DNA of 64,000 bases from UBA1081 sp045636025 (GCA_045636025.1 JAZTWP010000052.1:31875-95874), one strand, 5' to 3'. Shown: positions 1 through 8,772, numbered from the stretch's first letter. Notes: generated by a model not told the origin, from the letters alone. A program made the numbers and translations.

Positions 1-379
1 GGTTGTCAGCTTCAAATCTCAATGCATCAAGCACGGATGAAGCTTGAAAACTCATAGGATAAAGCCTGCCGTCATCTTCTTCAGAAAGATAAATTCCCAT
101 ACTTCTGAAAAATTCAACATTGCTTTCTGTACTGTATTGACCGAAAATACTTCTGATAAACTTTTTGTCACCTGAATAGTATTTGTCTTCAGTTGATACA
201 TTCATAATATTGCATCTGCCGTTACCTGTGGCAAGAATTTTTTTGCCTGCTTTGGGCAATCTTTCATATACAACAATTTCAATATCAGCGCTGATTGCTC
301 TGCTGAATCTGGCCGCTTCAATTGCAGCAGCAAGTCCTGAAGCACCGCCACCGATAACAGCTAATTTCTTTTTTTTCAT
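1..379 (-). CDS. BaiN/RdsA (HI0933)-family FAD-dependent oxidoreductase, 3' end off window
   Basis: Only the first 126 codons are present; the C-terminus lies beyond the left edge. The visible N-terminus is a Rossmann FAD-binding fold (MKKKKLAVIGGGASGLAAA), followed by the family-specific KKILATGNGRCNI segment that marks HI0933-like flavoproteins. This family covers bile-acid-converting BaiN-like enzymes and an RdsA-type group whose members often have unknown substrates, so the reaction cannot be named from this piece. The ATG is preceded by an AAAGG ribosome site about 10 bases upstream. It is divergent from the SCIFF gene and shares its intergenic region. Confidence 0.85.
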   Translation of the reverse strand, partial: MKKKKLAVIGGGASGLAAAIEAARFSRAISADIEIVVYERLPKAGKKILATGNGRCNIMNVSTEDKYYSGDKKFIRSIFGQYSTESNVEFFRSMGIYLSEEDDGRLYPMSFQASSVLDALRFEADN

Positions 380-490
380 CAGGAAAAATCCTTTCACATG
401 TTTAACATTATTATTTTACGCACAAACAGTCAAAGTGTCAAGTGTAATTATATATTTAATTGTATATAAATTTATTTAAGGCAATATATC

Positions 491-519
491 TTGACATTCA
501 GATAACTGTGTGATATACT
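491..519 (+). promoter_or_regulatory. Sigma-A promoter of scfA
   Basis: TTGACA (491-496), 17-base spacer, TATACT (514-519) with a TG extended -10 (TGATATACT). Transcription should start near 526, about 48 bases before the SCIFF start codon. Confidence 0.8.
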
Positions 520-573
520 GTTATCGAATTTTAACCGTAATTGCGGAATATTTATGAATTGGAGATTTGAATT

Positions 574-717
574 ATGGAAAGAATTACAACTCTTGAAACT
601 CGTAACCTTTGCGAAAGCGCACAGAACGGTGGCTGCGGTGAATGCCAGACATCATGCCAGTCTGCATGTAAGACAAGCTGCGGTATCGCAAATCAGCAGT
701 GCGAAAACAAAGACTAA
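574..717 (+). CDS. scfA: SCIFF RiPP precursor peptide (ScfA), 47 aa
   Basis: A 47-residue cysteine-rich peptide beginning MERITTLETRNL and containing the diagnostic core CGECQTSCQSACKTSCG. SCIFF (six cysteines in forty-five residues) precursors are nearly universal in Clostridia and are modified to Cys-Thr thioether (sactipeptide) crosslinks by the adjacent radical SAM enzyme. The final role of the product is unknown. The expected six cysteines are C21, C24, C28, C32, C36 and C43; an additional C13 lies in the leader. An ATTGGAG ribosome site precedes the ATG. It has its own promoter and is followed by a terminator hairpin before the maturase gene. Confidence 0.93.
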   Translation: MERITTLETRNLCESAQNGGCGECQTSCQSACKTSCGIANQQCENKD

Positions 718-730
718 TTCAGAAATCATG

Positions 731-757
731 AATGCCGCTTGATGCGGCATTTTTTTC
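731..757 (+). terminator. Attenuator/terminator between scfA and scfB
   Basis: Eight-base stem AATGCCGC (731-738)/GCGGCATT (744-751), five-base loop, then a run of T residues. No promoter is obvious between it and scfB, so it probably sets a high peptide-to-enzyme ratio by partial readthrough. Confidence 0.8.
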
Positions 758-777
758 TGTTATCAGGAGATTAAAAT

Positions 778-2157
778 ATGGTACATCAATATAAACTCAA
801 CGGCTTCAATATTGTTCTTGATTCTTGCTCAGGTTCAATTCATGCTGTAGATGAAGTTGCATATGACATAATTGCTATGTTCAAAGAAAAATCTCAGAAT
901 GAAATCGTCTCTGAGATTCTTTCTGCATATTCTCACAGAGATGATGTTACAGAAGAAGATGTAAGACTCTGTATTGAAGATATTGCTTCTCTTGAAAAAG
1001 CTGGTAAGCTTTTTACACCCGATACTTTTGAAGCAGATGCTACAAGATTCAAAACAAAGAGTGGAAATATTATCAAGGCTCTTTGTCTTCACGTTGCTCA
1101 TACCTGTAATCTCAACTGTGCATATTGCTTTGCAAGTCAGGGTAATTACCACGGTGACAGAGGTATTATGTCTTTTGAGGTAGGTAAGAGAGCACTTGAT
1201 TTTCTTGTTGAAAATTCAGGAAACAGAACAAATCTTGAAGTTGACTTCTTCGGCGGTGAACCGCTTATGAACTGGCAGGTAGTAAAAGACCTTGTTATGT
1301 ATGCCCGTTCAATTGAGAAAGAAAAAGGCAAGAATTTCCGCTTTACACTTACAACAAACGGTGTTCTTGTTGATGATGACGTTATTGAATTTGCAAATAA
1401 AGAAATGCACAACGTTGTTCTCAGTCTTGACGGAAGAAAAGAAATTCACGATGCTGTACGTGTTGACTACGCAGGTAACGGAAGCTGGGAAAGAATCGTT
1501 CCCAAATTCCAGAAGTTTGTTGAAGCAAGAGGTGACAGAGAATATTATATGCGTGGTACTTTTACTCACGCCAACCCCGATTTCACAAAAGATATCAACG
1601 AAATGCTTAGACTTGGTTTTAACAAGCTGAGCATGGAGCCCGTTGTCTGTGCTCCCGAAGATGCATCTGCGCTCACTCAGGAAGACCTTCCCGTTGTTCT
1701 TGAACAGTATGAGCTGCTTGCAAAAGACATTCTCGAGAAAGAGAAAGAAGGTAAGCCTTATATATTCTATCATTATATGATTGATCTTAAGGGCGGTCCT
1801 TGTATTTATAAGAGAATTTCAGGTTGCGGCTCAGGAACAGAATATATGGCTGTTACTCCTTGGGGCGATCTTTATCCTTGCCATCAGTTTGTAGGTGATG
1901 AAAAATTCCTTATGGGTAATGTATTTGACTGTGTCACAAACAATGATGTCCGTGAAGAATTCAGAAGCTGTAATGTATATGTACGTCCCGAATGCAGAGA
2001 TTGTTGGGCAAAACTTTACTGCTCAGGCGGTTGTGCGGCAAACGCATATCATGCAACAGGCACAATCACAGGTATTTACGAATACGGCTGTACTCTCTTC
2101 AAGAAGAGAATGGAATGTGCAATTATGATGCAGGTTGCAAAGGAATTGGGTAAATAA
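778..2157 (+). CDS. scfB: SCIFF maturase, radical SAM/SPASM enzyme (ScfB)
   Basis: Cytoplasmic radical SAM enzyme predicted to install thioether bonds in the SCIFF peptide encoded just upstream. The N-terminal ~90 residues match the peptide-recognition (RRE-like) region of these maturases (HQYKLNGFNIVLD...). The SAM cluster motif CNLNCAYC is at residues 110-117, followed by FFGGEPLMNW. The C-terminal SPASM region carries the cysteines for auxiliary clusters, including CGSG, YPCHQF, CRDCW and YCSGGCAANAYH. At 459 residues it is full length. The start has a good AGGAG site, and its stop overlaps the next start by one base (TAATG), indicating translational coupling. Confidence 0.93.
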   Translation: MVHQYKLNGFNIVLDSCSGSIHAVDEVAYDIIAMFKEKSQNEIVSEILSAYSHRDDVTEEDVRLCIEDIASLEKAGKLFTPDTFEADATRFKTKSGNIIKALCLHVAHTCNLNCAYCFASQGNYHGDRGIMSFEVGKRALDFLVENSGNRTNLEVDFFGGEPLMNWQVVKDLVMYARSIEKEKGKNFRFTLTTNGVLVDDDVIEFANKEMHNVVLSLDGRKEIHDAVRVDYAGNGSWERIVPKFQKFVEARGDREYYMRGTFTHANPDFTKDINEMLRLGFNKLSMEPVVCAPEDASALTQEDLPVVLEQYELLAKDILEKEKEGKPYIFYHYMIDLKGGPCIYKRISGCGSGTEYMAVTPWGDLYPCHQFVGDEKFLMGNVFDCVTNNDVREEFRSCNVYVRPECRDCWAKLYCSGGCAANAYHATGTITGIYEYGCTLFKKRMECAIMMQVAKELGK

Positions 2158-3452
2158 TGAACACCCCGATATTTGATTTTGTGAAAAGATATTCACAATC
2201 TGAAGCAGCAAGGCTTCATATGCCGGGTCATAAAGGTGTTTCTTTTCTTGGCTGTGAAAACCTTGATATAACTGAAATAAACGGTGCTGATGCGCTTTAT
2301 AATGCAGACGGTATTATAGCGGAAAGTGAAAAGAATGCAACTTCACTATTCGGAAGTGTTGCTACATTTTATTCTGCAGGCGGTTCATCTCAGAGTATAA
2401 AAGCGATGATGTCTCTTGCAAAAAACGGCAGAAAAGATTTCACAGTGCTTGCTGCAAGAAATGTTCATAAATCATTTATATACGCTTGTGCATTGCTTGG
2501 TATCAAAGTTCGATGGCTGTTTGATGATAATGAGAATTTTTCTCTTTGCAGATGTAATGTCACTGCAGAATATCTTGAATATGAGCTGAAAAAAGAGAAT
2601 GCTGATGCTGTTTATATTACATCGCCTGATTATCTCGGTGGTATGAATGATATAAAATCACTTTCAGAAGTTGCTCACAGATACGGAGCATTAATGCTCG
2701 TTGATAACGCACATGGTGCATATCTTCGTTTTCTTGAAAATAGTCTTCATCCTGTTGATCTCGGAGCTGATATGTGTTGTGATTCCGCACATAAGACGTT
2801 ACCTGTTTTAACCGGTGGCGCATATCTTCACATAAACAATGAAAAATTTGCAAGTTCAGCAAAATCTTCGCTTGAGATGTTCGGTTCTACAAGCCCGTCA
2901 TATCTTATTCTACAGTCACTTGACTTATGTAATGCATATCTTTCAGACGGATATAAGCAAAAACTTGCAGAATGTGTAAAAAATGTCACAGCTCTTAGAA
3001 ATGCACTCGCTGTAAACGGTTGGAAGAGTGTCAACAGTGATCCGCTGAAGCTTACTGTTCTGACATCAGGTACAGATTTTGCAGACAGACTCAGAAAGCA
3101 CAGAATAGAATGTGAATATGAGGATCCTGATTACACAGTAATGATGTTTACTCCGGAAACAGATGTTGCTGAATATGAGTTGGTTTTAACAGCCGCAGGA
3201 AAGTGTGATTCAGAGATTTCGGAGTCAGTTCTTGAATTCAGAAAACCTGTAAAATTCTGTGAAATAGAAGATGCAATGTTTTCTGAAGCTGAATATATCA
3301 GTACAGAGAATGCTGTAGGCAGAATTGTTGTAGATACAACAGTCGGCTGTCCTCCTGCTGTTTCTGTACTTGTCAGCGGAGAAATAATAACTGAATCTGC
3401 TGTTGAAATAATGAAATATTACGGTATTACTTCAATCAAAGTAAAAAAATAA
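2157..3452 (+). CDS. Orn/Lys/Arg decarboxylase-family PLP enzyme
   Basis: Fold-type I PLP enzyme of the Orn/Lys/Arg decarboxylase major domain family. It shows the N-terminal RLHMPGHKG signature (about residues 20-28), the EINGADALYNADGII segment, a cofactor aspartate in MLVDNAHGAYL, and the PLP lysine in DSAHKTLPVLTGGA (K213). At 431 residues it is shorter than the ~480-residue YaaO-type relatives. Its substrate (lysine, arginine or another amino acid) cannot be read from the sequence. It is coupled to scfB by a one-base overlap, which puts it in the SCIFF transcript; whether that is functional is unknown. Confidence 0.85.
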   Translation: MNTPIFDFVKRYSQSEAARLHMPGHKGVSFLGCENLDITEINGADALYNADGIIAESEKNATSLFGSVATFYSAGGSSQSIKAMMSLAKNGRKDFTVLAARNVHKSFIYACALLGIKVRWLFDDNENFSLCRCNVTAEYLEYELKKENADAVYITSPDYLGGMNDIKSLSEVAHRYGALMLVDNAHGAYLRFLENSLHPVDLGADMCCDSAHKTLPVLTGGAYLHINNEKFASSAKSSLEMFGSTSPSYLILQSLDLCNAYLSDGYKQKLAECVKNVTALRNALAVNGWKSVNSDPLKLTVLTSGTDFADRLRKHRIECEYEDPDYTVMMFTPETDVAEYELVLTAAGKCDSEISESVLEFRKPVKFCEIEDAMFSEAEYISTENAVGRIVVDTTVGCPPAVSVLVSGEIITESAVEIMKYYGITSIKVKK

Positions 3453-3490
3453 AGGAGCTGATTTTTCAGCTCCTTATATTTTTGTATTTT
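3452..3490. terminator. Bidirectional terminator between convergent genes
   Basis: Perfect 10-base stem AAGGAGCTGA (3452-3461)/TCAGCTCCTT (3466-3475) with a TTTT loop. The T-rich tail follows on the plus strand and an A-rich flank serves the minus strand. It serves the decarboxylase-like gene and the opposing M28 gene. Confidence 0.85.
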
Positions 3491-3491
3491 T

Positions 3492-4733
3492 TTACTGTTT
3501 TGCGCCTTCATCGAACTTTTCAAGAACTTTTACGCTTACTGCATAGCAGTCTGCAAGACCTTCGAGATTCATATTGTCGTATGTATCTCTTCTTGTGTGG
3601 TAATAATCTTCGAGAGCATGGTTAAGACCTGTGATACCTGCAGAACGGAAACCTGCCTGAGAAAATGCAGCATTGTCTGTTGCACCACCGAGAGGGGGAA
3701 CCATGCCTTTAAGACATTTGATTCCGAGTTCTTCTGCACATTCTACAAAAAGGTCTGTTACTTCTGTATCTGATTTGACTGTGGCATTGAGGTCACGATA
3801 ATTTGCCATAAGATATTTGGGGTCATGAATTGTATCATAAGAGTAGAAGAAAGTGGGGACATCTCTGAATTCATCTTTGTGCGCTTCACACCATGCTTTT
3901 GAACCTCTGAGACCTGCTTCTTCTGAGCCTGTGATAACTACACCGATTTCAGTGTTTTCAAACTCTATACCTTCATCCTGAAGAGCTTTGAGGATTGCAA
4001 TACCGATGTAACAACCTGAAAGATTATCGTTTGCACCGTCAACAACGCGCTTTTTGTCCCACATTTTATAAAGACCAATCATAAAAGGAACAAAAATAAG
4101 ACCTGCAAGTGAAGCGATGAAGAGAGGTTCTTCTGTAGTAAAGGGAACGTATACAAAACCGAATTTCACTAGTTTTATGATTGAAAGAATAAGATAGAAA
4201 AGAGCTCCGAGAACGCAGATAATTGCGTGAAGTTCAAATGCTATACCGCCAAAACGATAGTTTACGGGCCATTCCCAGCAAGCATCAGGATGACCGTTGA
4301 AAAGAATTCTTCTCTTTACTTCTCCTTTACAGCTTTTTATCGCAGTAACGTTTGTACCTGTTTTTTCTGGAAAGAACTTATCAACAACTTTTTTGTACAT
4401 ACCAAACTGCAGAACCATAATTGTAAATCCTGCAAGTACGAGTAATACAGCAGCAAGAGGGAATACAAAGAAAAGTGGAATCGCAGCGAGTGCGAAAGTG
4501 ATTGTGAAATAAATCCAACCAAAGAATGAACCGGGATTTTCTTTGAAAGATTCAATCTGAATTCTGTCGCAACCGCAGTCTTTCTTCAATGATTCAGCCA
4601 TATATTCACATGCTTGTCTCTCACCCTTTGAACCCGGGTCTCTTTTTTCAAAATTTTTGATGATGTATGTAATTTCATCAACCATAAACTTTGCAGCTTC
4701 ATCTTTTTTGTCAATTATATTTTTAAGATTCAC
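3492..4733 (-). CDS. Membrane-embedded M28-family metallopeptidase
   Basis: Zinc aminopeptidase-like (M28) protein. Visible metal-ligand motifs are NGHPDACWEW (H, D), VDGANDNLSG (D), TGSEEAGLRGS (catalytic and ligand Glu), SYDTIHD (D) and YYHTRRDT (H). Two hydrophobic hairpins interrupt the fold: one near residues 70-110 before the first ligand motif, and one near 165-225 between the HPD motif and the DGAND motif, so the enzyme is probably tethered to the membrane. It starts with GTG preceded by GAGGAGG. A paralogue with the same architecture lies at 59957-61204 (minus). The substrate is unknown. Confidence 0.85.
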   Translation of the reverse strand: MNLKNIIDKKDEAAKFMVDEITYIIKNFEKRDPGSKGERQACEYMAESLKKDCGCDRIQIESFKENPGSFFGWIYFTITFALAAIPLFFVFPLAAVLLVLAGFTIMVLQFGMYKKVVDKFFPEKTGTNVTAIKSCKGEVKRRILFNGHPDACWEWPVNYRFGGIAFELHAIICVLGALFYLILSIIKLVKFGFVYVPFTTEEPLFIASLAGLIFVPFMIGLYKMWDKKRVVDGANDNLSGCYIGIAILKALQDEGIEFENTEIGVVITGSEEAGLRGSKAWCEAHKDEFRDVPTFFYSYDTIHDPKYLMANYRDLNATVKSDTEVTDLFVECAEELGIKCLKGMVPPLGGATDNAAFSQAGFRSAGITGLNHALEDYYHTRRDTYDNMNLEGLADCYAVSVKVLEKFDEGAKQ

Positions 4734-4962
4734 AAAAAAGCCTCCTCATAAAATTTTAATTTTATTTTAACATATTGTTAATAAAAAATTATCAATTTTT
4801 TTTCAATTTACAATGAATTTTATATGAATATATGAGGATATTGCCAAGAAAAATTCCACAAAATAATTTGTGTTGTAGATCAGTTGCAAATATATTAATA
4901 TTATAAAAAGTAGAATCATAAATTTCTTTTAACTTATTATTATATTAATTTATTTATTGTTA

Positions 4963-4991
4963 TTGCATAATCTGTTATTTTATGATATTAT
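4963..4991 (+). promoter_or_regulatory. Probable promoter of the YfhO-like gene
   Basis: TTGCAT (4963-4968), 17-base spacer, TATTAT (4986-4991). The predicted transcript start near 4998 lies after the in-frame GTG at 4995, so that codon cannot be the translation start. The rest of the ~300-base intergenic region is extremely AT-rich, with no other feature seen. Confidence 0.55.
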
Positions 4992-5030
4992 AAAGTGAAT
5001 TTATTTGTTTTAATGAAAGGGTCGATATTT

Positions 5031-8000
5031 TTGAATTCAAATCAGTTGCAAAAGAAGCAGAGTATTTTCAAGCGCAACTCATATTGTTTTATGTCCGCGT
5101 GTGTTGCTGCGGTAATTATGCTCTTTGCTTATGTAGTATGGGAGTTTTTTCCCTTCGGTTCAAATATTATTCTTCGAATGGATCTTTATCATCAGTACGC
5201 ACCTCTTTTTGCAGAGCTATATGAGCGTATATTCGGTGGAGATACACTTCTTTATTCGTTTACATCAGGACTCGGTAGCGGATTCCTCGGAAACTATTTC
5301 AATTATCTTTCCAGCCCGACACTTCTCTTTGTCCTGATATTCGGTCACAAGAATATTCCTGAAGCAATTGCAGCTATGGTTCTTGTAAAAGCTGCTGCTT
5401 CAGCATACACTTTCACCTATTTTGCAGGTAAAGTCACTAAGAAGTCTTCAATTGCTACAGCAGCATTTGGTCTTCTTTATGCATTTTGTGGATATTTTGT
5501 TGCGTATTACTGGAATATAATGTGGCTTGATGCTGTTGTTATGTTCCCCATAGTAATGCTTGGCATCTGGTATATCATTAATGAGAGAAAATGCCTTCCT
5601 TATGTGCTTTCTCTTGCATTTATAATGATGACAAACTACTATATGGCATATATGGTCTGTATGCTTTCTGTTATTTTCTTCATCTATTTCTACTTCTCAC
5701 AGTACGGTATTTCAGATAAGCTTAATAAAGATGTTATCATTAAGGATAAATACAAGAAGACTTTTGGTGTTAAGATATTTAACTCAAGATTTCTTTCTAG
5801 CGGCTTTACTTTTGCAGGCGCATCTGTTCTTGCTGCTATGATTGCTGCATTTTCTCTTCTTCCTGTATTCTTTATTCTTCAGAGTTCTTCTGCAACAAAT
5901 TCAAATTTCCCGACCACATTCACATCATATTTTTCAATTTTTGATTTCTTTGCAAACCACCTTGCAGGTGTTGAACCTACTATAAGAAGCAGCGGTAATA
6001 CTGTTTATCCTAATGTTTACTGCGGTATTATCACTCTTGTTTTGCTGCCTCTTTATATGTTCTCAAAGAAATTCTCAATAAAGGAGAAAATTGCTTCAAC
6101 AGTTGTTGCTGCATTGTTCTTCTTCAGCTTCAATACAAATGTGCTGAACTATATATGGCATGGTTTCCATTTCCCCAACGATCTTCCTTACAGATTCTCA
6201 TTCGCATATTCATTCTTCCTTCTCTTCATTGCATATAAGGTGTTTGTTAATATTGAGAAGATATCTTCAAGAGACATTCTTATGTCAGCTTCAGGTGTTG
6301 CACTTTTCTGTGTATTTGTTGAAGAAATCGGTTCTGCAAATGTAGATCAGACTGTTATATGGACAAGCATAATCTTTGCAATTGTTTATGCTGTAGTTCT
6401 TGCATTTATAAAGAATCCAAAATACGCAAAAGTATCAGTTTCTGTACTTCTTCTCACTGCTGTCTGTGCTGAACTGCTTATTGCAGATACACCCAATTAC
6501 AAAGTAACACAGACTAAGGATTCATACACAAGCTCATATGATGACACAATGTCTGCAATTGACATTGTTAAAGAAGCTGAAGGTGAAGACGGTTTCTATC
6601 GTATGGAACTTGCTGATCTGCTTACACGAATGGATAATTGCTGGTTCTACTATCCCGGTGTTTCAACATTCACATCTATGGCGTACGAAGATGTTGCCCA
6701 TCTTCAGTATTACCTCGGACTTTTCGGCAACGAAATTAACAGTTACACATATAATTGCCAGACAGGTCTCTACAATTCAATGATGTCTATCAAGTATGTC
6801 ATTAATAATGATGCTTATGTTCCTACTGATAACTATAAGCCTCAGATGGATGATAACTTCCTTTACACAAAGGTTGATTCATACAATGACAATGTAATTT
6901 ACAAAAATAATTATTGGTTACCTGTTGCATTCTCTGTTAATGAGAAAACAGATCTCGGATGGTTATATAACAACGGTGGTTCAGGCAACAATAATCCTTT
7001 TGCTTCTCAGAATGATTTCTATTACAATGCGACAGGAATTTCAGGAATTCTTGAACCTATGACAGGTGTTGTTTCAGATAGAAGAAATATTGAAGAAGTC
7101 GGTGATTACAGTGTAAATCAGGGTAACTTCAATATTTATAAGCAGAATACAAGTGACAAAGGTAATGAAATAACATTCAGATATGAAGTGAATGAATCTA
7201 AGAATGTATATCTGTATTTCTCTTGTCGTGATGTTTCATCAGTTCTTGTTTCTGCCGGTGAATTTACTTATAATCAGTCACTTGATAATAAATCCTACGT
7301 TCTTGATCTTGGCAATGTTGATGCAGGTGAAGAGGTATATGTTTCATACAGCCTCAAAGATGATTCTGTAAGCGGCACTGTTAGCCAGTATGTATATTCT
7401 CTTAATAAAGATAAGTTTATCCAGGCTTACAATACAATCAATGAAAACGGTGTTCTTGAAGTTTCTGAAAACAATGAACGCTATATCAAGGGAACTATTA
7501 ATCTTGCAAAGGGCAAAATGCTTTACACATCAATTCCTTATGATAAGGGCTGGAGTGTTTATGTTGATGGTGAAAAGATCAGCGATGAAAATATTGTAAA
7601 AATCGGTAATGCTCTTATGGGCGTATATATGGAATCCGGTGAACATACTGTTGAATTCAAGTACACTCCCAGAGGATTGATACTCGGTATAGGTGTATCT
7701 GTTATCGGTATTGCAATTCTCATTGCGTTTATCATTTTCAAAAAGAAGAAGATTTTCATTTTCTCAGATGTTTTTAAGTCCGATGTTGTTGAGCTCGGCA
7801 GATGGAGAGATGTTTCAGCAGAGGCTGAAAGAGAAAATGCCGAAATTATTGCAGAAGAAGAATTTGCAGAAATTCTTGATGAAGCAATTGAGGATGAAAT
7901 CATTACACCTGAAGCTGATGATGCATGGAATGCAGCTCTTGCGGCAGCAGAAAATTATGCAAAGACAATCTCACTTTTTGATATCAAAGAGGAAGAACCT

Positions 8001-8723
8001 GCTTCTGAAGAATCAGAAGTTGCTGATGAAGAAATTGCACCTGAAGAAATCGTTGTTCCCGAAGAAGAAATTGATGAGATTTCAGACGATTATGATCTTT
8101 CTGAAGAAACTGTTTATGAATCAGATTCAGACATATCTATTGATGCAGTTCTTGATGAATTTGAAAAATCAACAAACGATTTTGAAAAAAGTGTAAAAAC
8201 AAAAATCTCTGCAGACGATAAAAAATCTGCAAATAAAAACAAATTTAATATCACAATTTTTGTTATTATAATTGTTGCTGCTGTTTTTGCTGCAGTTGCT
8301 ATAATGTTATATGCTGCAAGTAATGCTTCAGAAGAGCCTGAAAATGATAGTGTTCAGGCTGTAGTAACAACAGAAAATACTGATGAATCAACAGAAAGCC
8401 TTTCGGATGAACTTACAACTGTTGCAACAACTGCACCTTCAACAGAACCAACTTCTGACGAAATAACAGAAACTGTTACAGAAGAAAAGACAACTGAGGA
8501 GAAGACAACAGAAGAAAAAACAACAGCAGAAAAGACTACTGTTGCATACGATGGTGAATATGAATTATACACAGTTAAATCAGGTGATAATTTTTACTCA
8601 ATTCTTCGTTCTTTGAATCTTCCTGATACTCCCGCAAATGTTCAGCTTATTATGGACATTAACGGTATTACTGTAAATGATTTCAGAGTCGGTATGACAT
8701 TGAAAATCCCTACAGATATCTAA
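5031..8723 (+). CDS. YfhO-family multispanning membrane protein fused to a C-terminal LysM domain
   Basis: Very large membrane protein (1230 residues from this start). The first ~900 residues match YfhO-type proteins, which glycosylate cell-envelope polymers such as lipoteichoic acid: early signature (RMDLYHQYAPLFAEL), a dozen or so membrane helices, and an extracytoplasmic beta domain ending in a last helix near GLILGIGVSVIGIAIL. An acidic cytoplasmic stretch follows, then another membrane helix (FVIIIVAAVFAAVAIMLY), a Thr/Glu-rich linker with TTEEK repeats, and a LysM module (YTVKSGDNFYSILRSL...MTLKIP). The TTG start is chosen because GAAAGGG lies 9 bases upstream; ATG 5013 and GTG 4995 lack a ribosome site. 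Usual YfhO proteins (~860 aa) lack the tail. Confidence 0.82.
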   Translation: MNSNQLQKKQSIFKRNSYCFMSACVAAVIMLFAYVVWEFFPFGSNIILRMDLYHQYAPLFAELYERIFGGDTLLYSFTSGLGSGFLGNYFNYLSSPTLLFVLIFGHKNIPEAIAAMVLVKAAASAYTFTYFAGKVTKKSSIATAAFGLLYAFCGYFVAYYWNIMWLDAVVMFPIVMLGIWYIINERKCLPYVLSLAFIMMTNYYMAYMVCMLSVIFFIYFYFSQYGISDKLNKDVIIKDKYKKTFGVKIFNSRFLSSGFTFAGASVLAAMIAAFSLLPVFFILQSSSATNSNFPTTFTSYFSIFDFFANHLAGVEPTIRSSGNTVYPNVYCGIITLVLLPLYMFSKKFSIKEKIASTVVAALFFFSFNTNVLNYIWHGFHFPNDLPYRFSFAYSFFLLFIAYKVFVNIEKISSRDILMSASGVALFCVFVEEIGSANVDQTVIWTSIIFAIVYAVVLAFIKNPKYAKVSVSVLLLTAVCAELLIADTPNYKVTQTKDSYTSSYDDTMSAIDIVKEAEGEDGFYRMELADLLTRMDNCWFYYPGVSTFTSMAYEDVAHLQYYLGLFGNEINSYTYNCQTGLYNSMMSIKYVINNDAYVPTDNYKPQMDDNFLYTKVDSYNDNVIYKNNYWLPVAFSVNEKTDLGWLYNNGGSGNNNPFASQNDFYYNATGISGILEPMTGVVSDRRNIEEVGDYSVNQGNFNIYKQNTSDKGNEITFRYEVNESKNVYLYFSCRDVSSVLVSAGEFTYNQSLDNKSYVLDLGNVDAGEEVYVSYSLKDDSVSGTVSQYVYSLNKDKFIQAYNTINENGVLEVSENNERYIKGTINLAKGKMLYTSIPYDKGWSVYVDGEKISDENIVKIGNALMGVYMESGEHTVEFKYTPRGLILGIGVSVIGIAILIAFIIFKKKKIFIFSDVFKSDVVELGRWRDVSAEAERENAEIIAEEEFAEILDEAIEDEIITPEADDAWNAALAAAENYAKTISLFDIKEEEPASEESEVADEEIAPEEIVVPEEEIDEISDDYDLSEETVYESDSDISIDAVLDEFEKSTNDFEKSVKTKISADDKKSANKNKFNITIFVIIIVAAVFAAVAIMLYAASNASEEPENDSVQAVVTTENTDESTESLSDELTTVATTAPSTEPTSDEITETVTEEKTTEEKTTEEKTTAEKTTVAYDGEYELYTVKSGDNFYSILRSLNLPDTPANVQLIMDINGITVNDFRVGMTLKIPTDI

Positions 8724-8729
8724 AAAATC

Positions 8730-8759
8730 TGAGCGGTAGAATCAATGCCGCTCATTTTT
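8730..8759 (+). terminator. Weak terminator after the YfhO-LysM gene
   Basis: Six-base stem GAGCGG (8731-8736)/CCGCTC (8748-8753), 11-base loop, then ATTTTTA. It may allow readthrough into the thiamine pyrophosphokinase gene, for which no separate promoter is obvious. Confidence 0.5.
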
Positions 8760-8772
8760 ACAGGTGATATTT

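Noticed and set aside
183..479. Plus-strand 98-codon frame at the left edge
   Set aside because: It is antisense to the clearly recognisable flavoprotein gene and has no ribosome site or family resemblance.
554..742. Plus-strand 62-codon frame overlapping the SCIFF gene
   Set aside because: It is the +1 shadow of scfA, and the cysteine-rich SCIFF core is in the other frame.
1309..1773. 154-codon minus-strand frame inside scfB
   Set aside because: Antisense shadow of a conserved radical SAM domain; no start signal.
7693..8196. 167-codon frame rich in Lys/Leu in the YfhO-LysM tail
   Set aside because: Shadow of the acidic region of the real gene, produced by GAA/GAT-rich codons read out of frame.
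8354..8572. Minus-strand Val/Ser-rich frame
   Set aside because: Antisense image of the Thr/Glu repeat linker; low complexity only.
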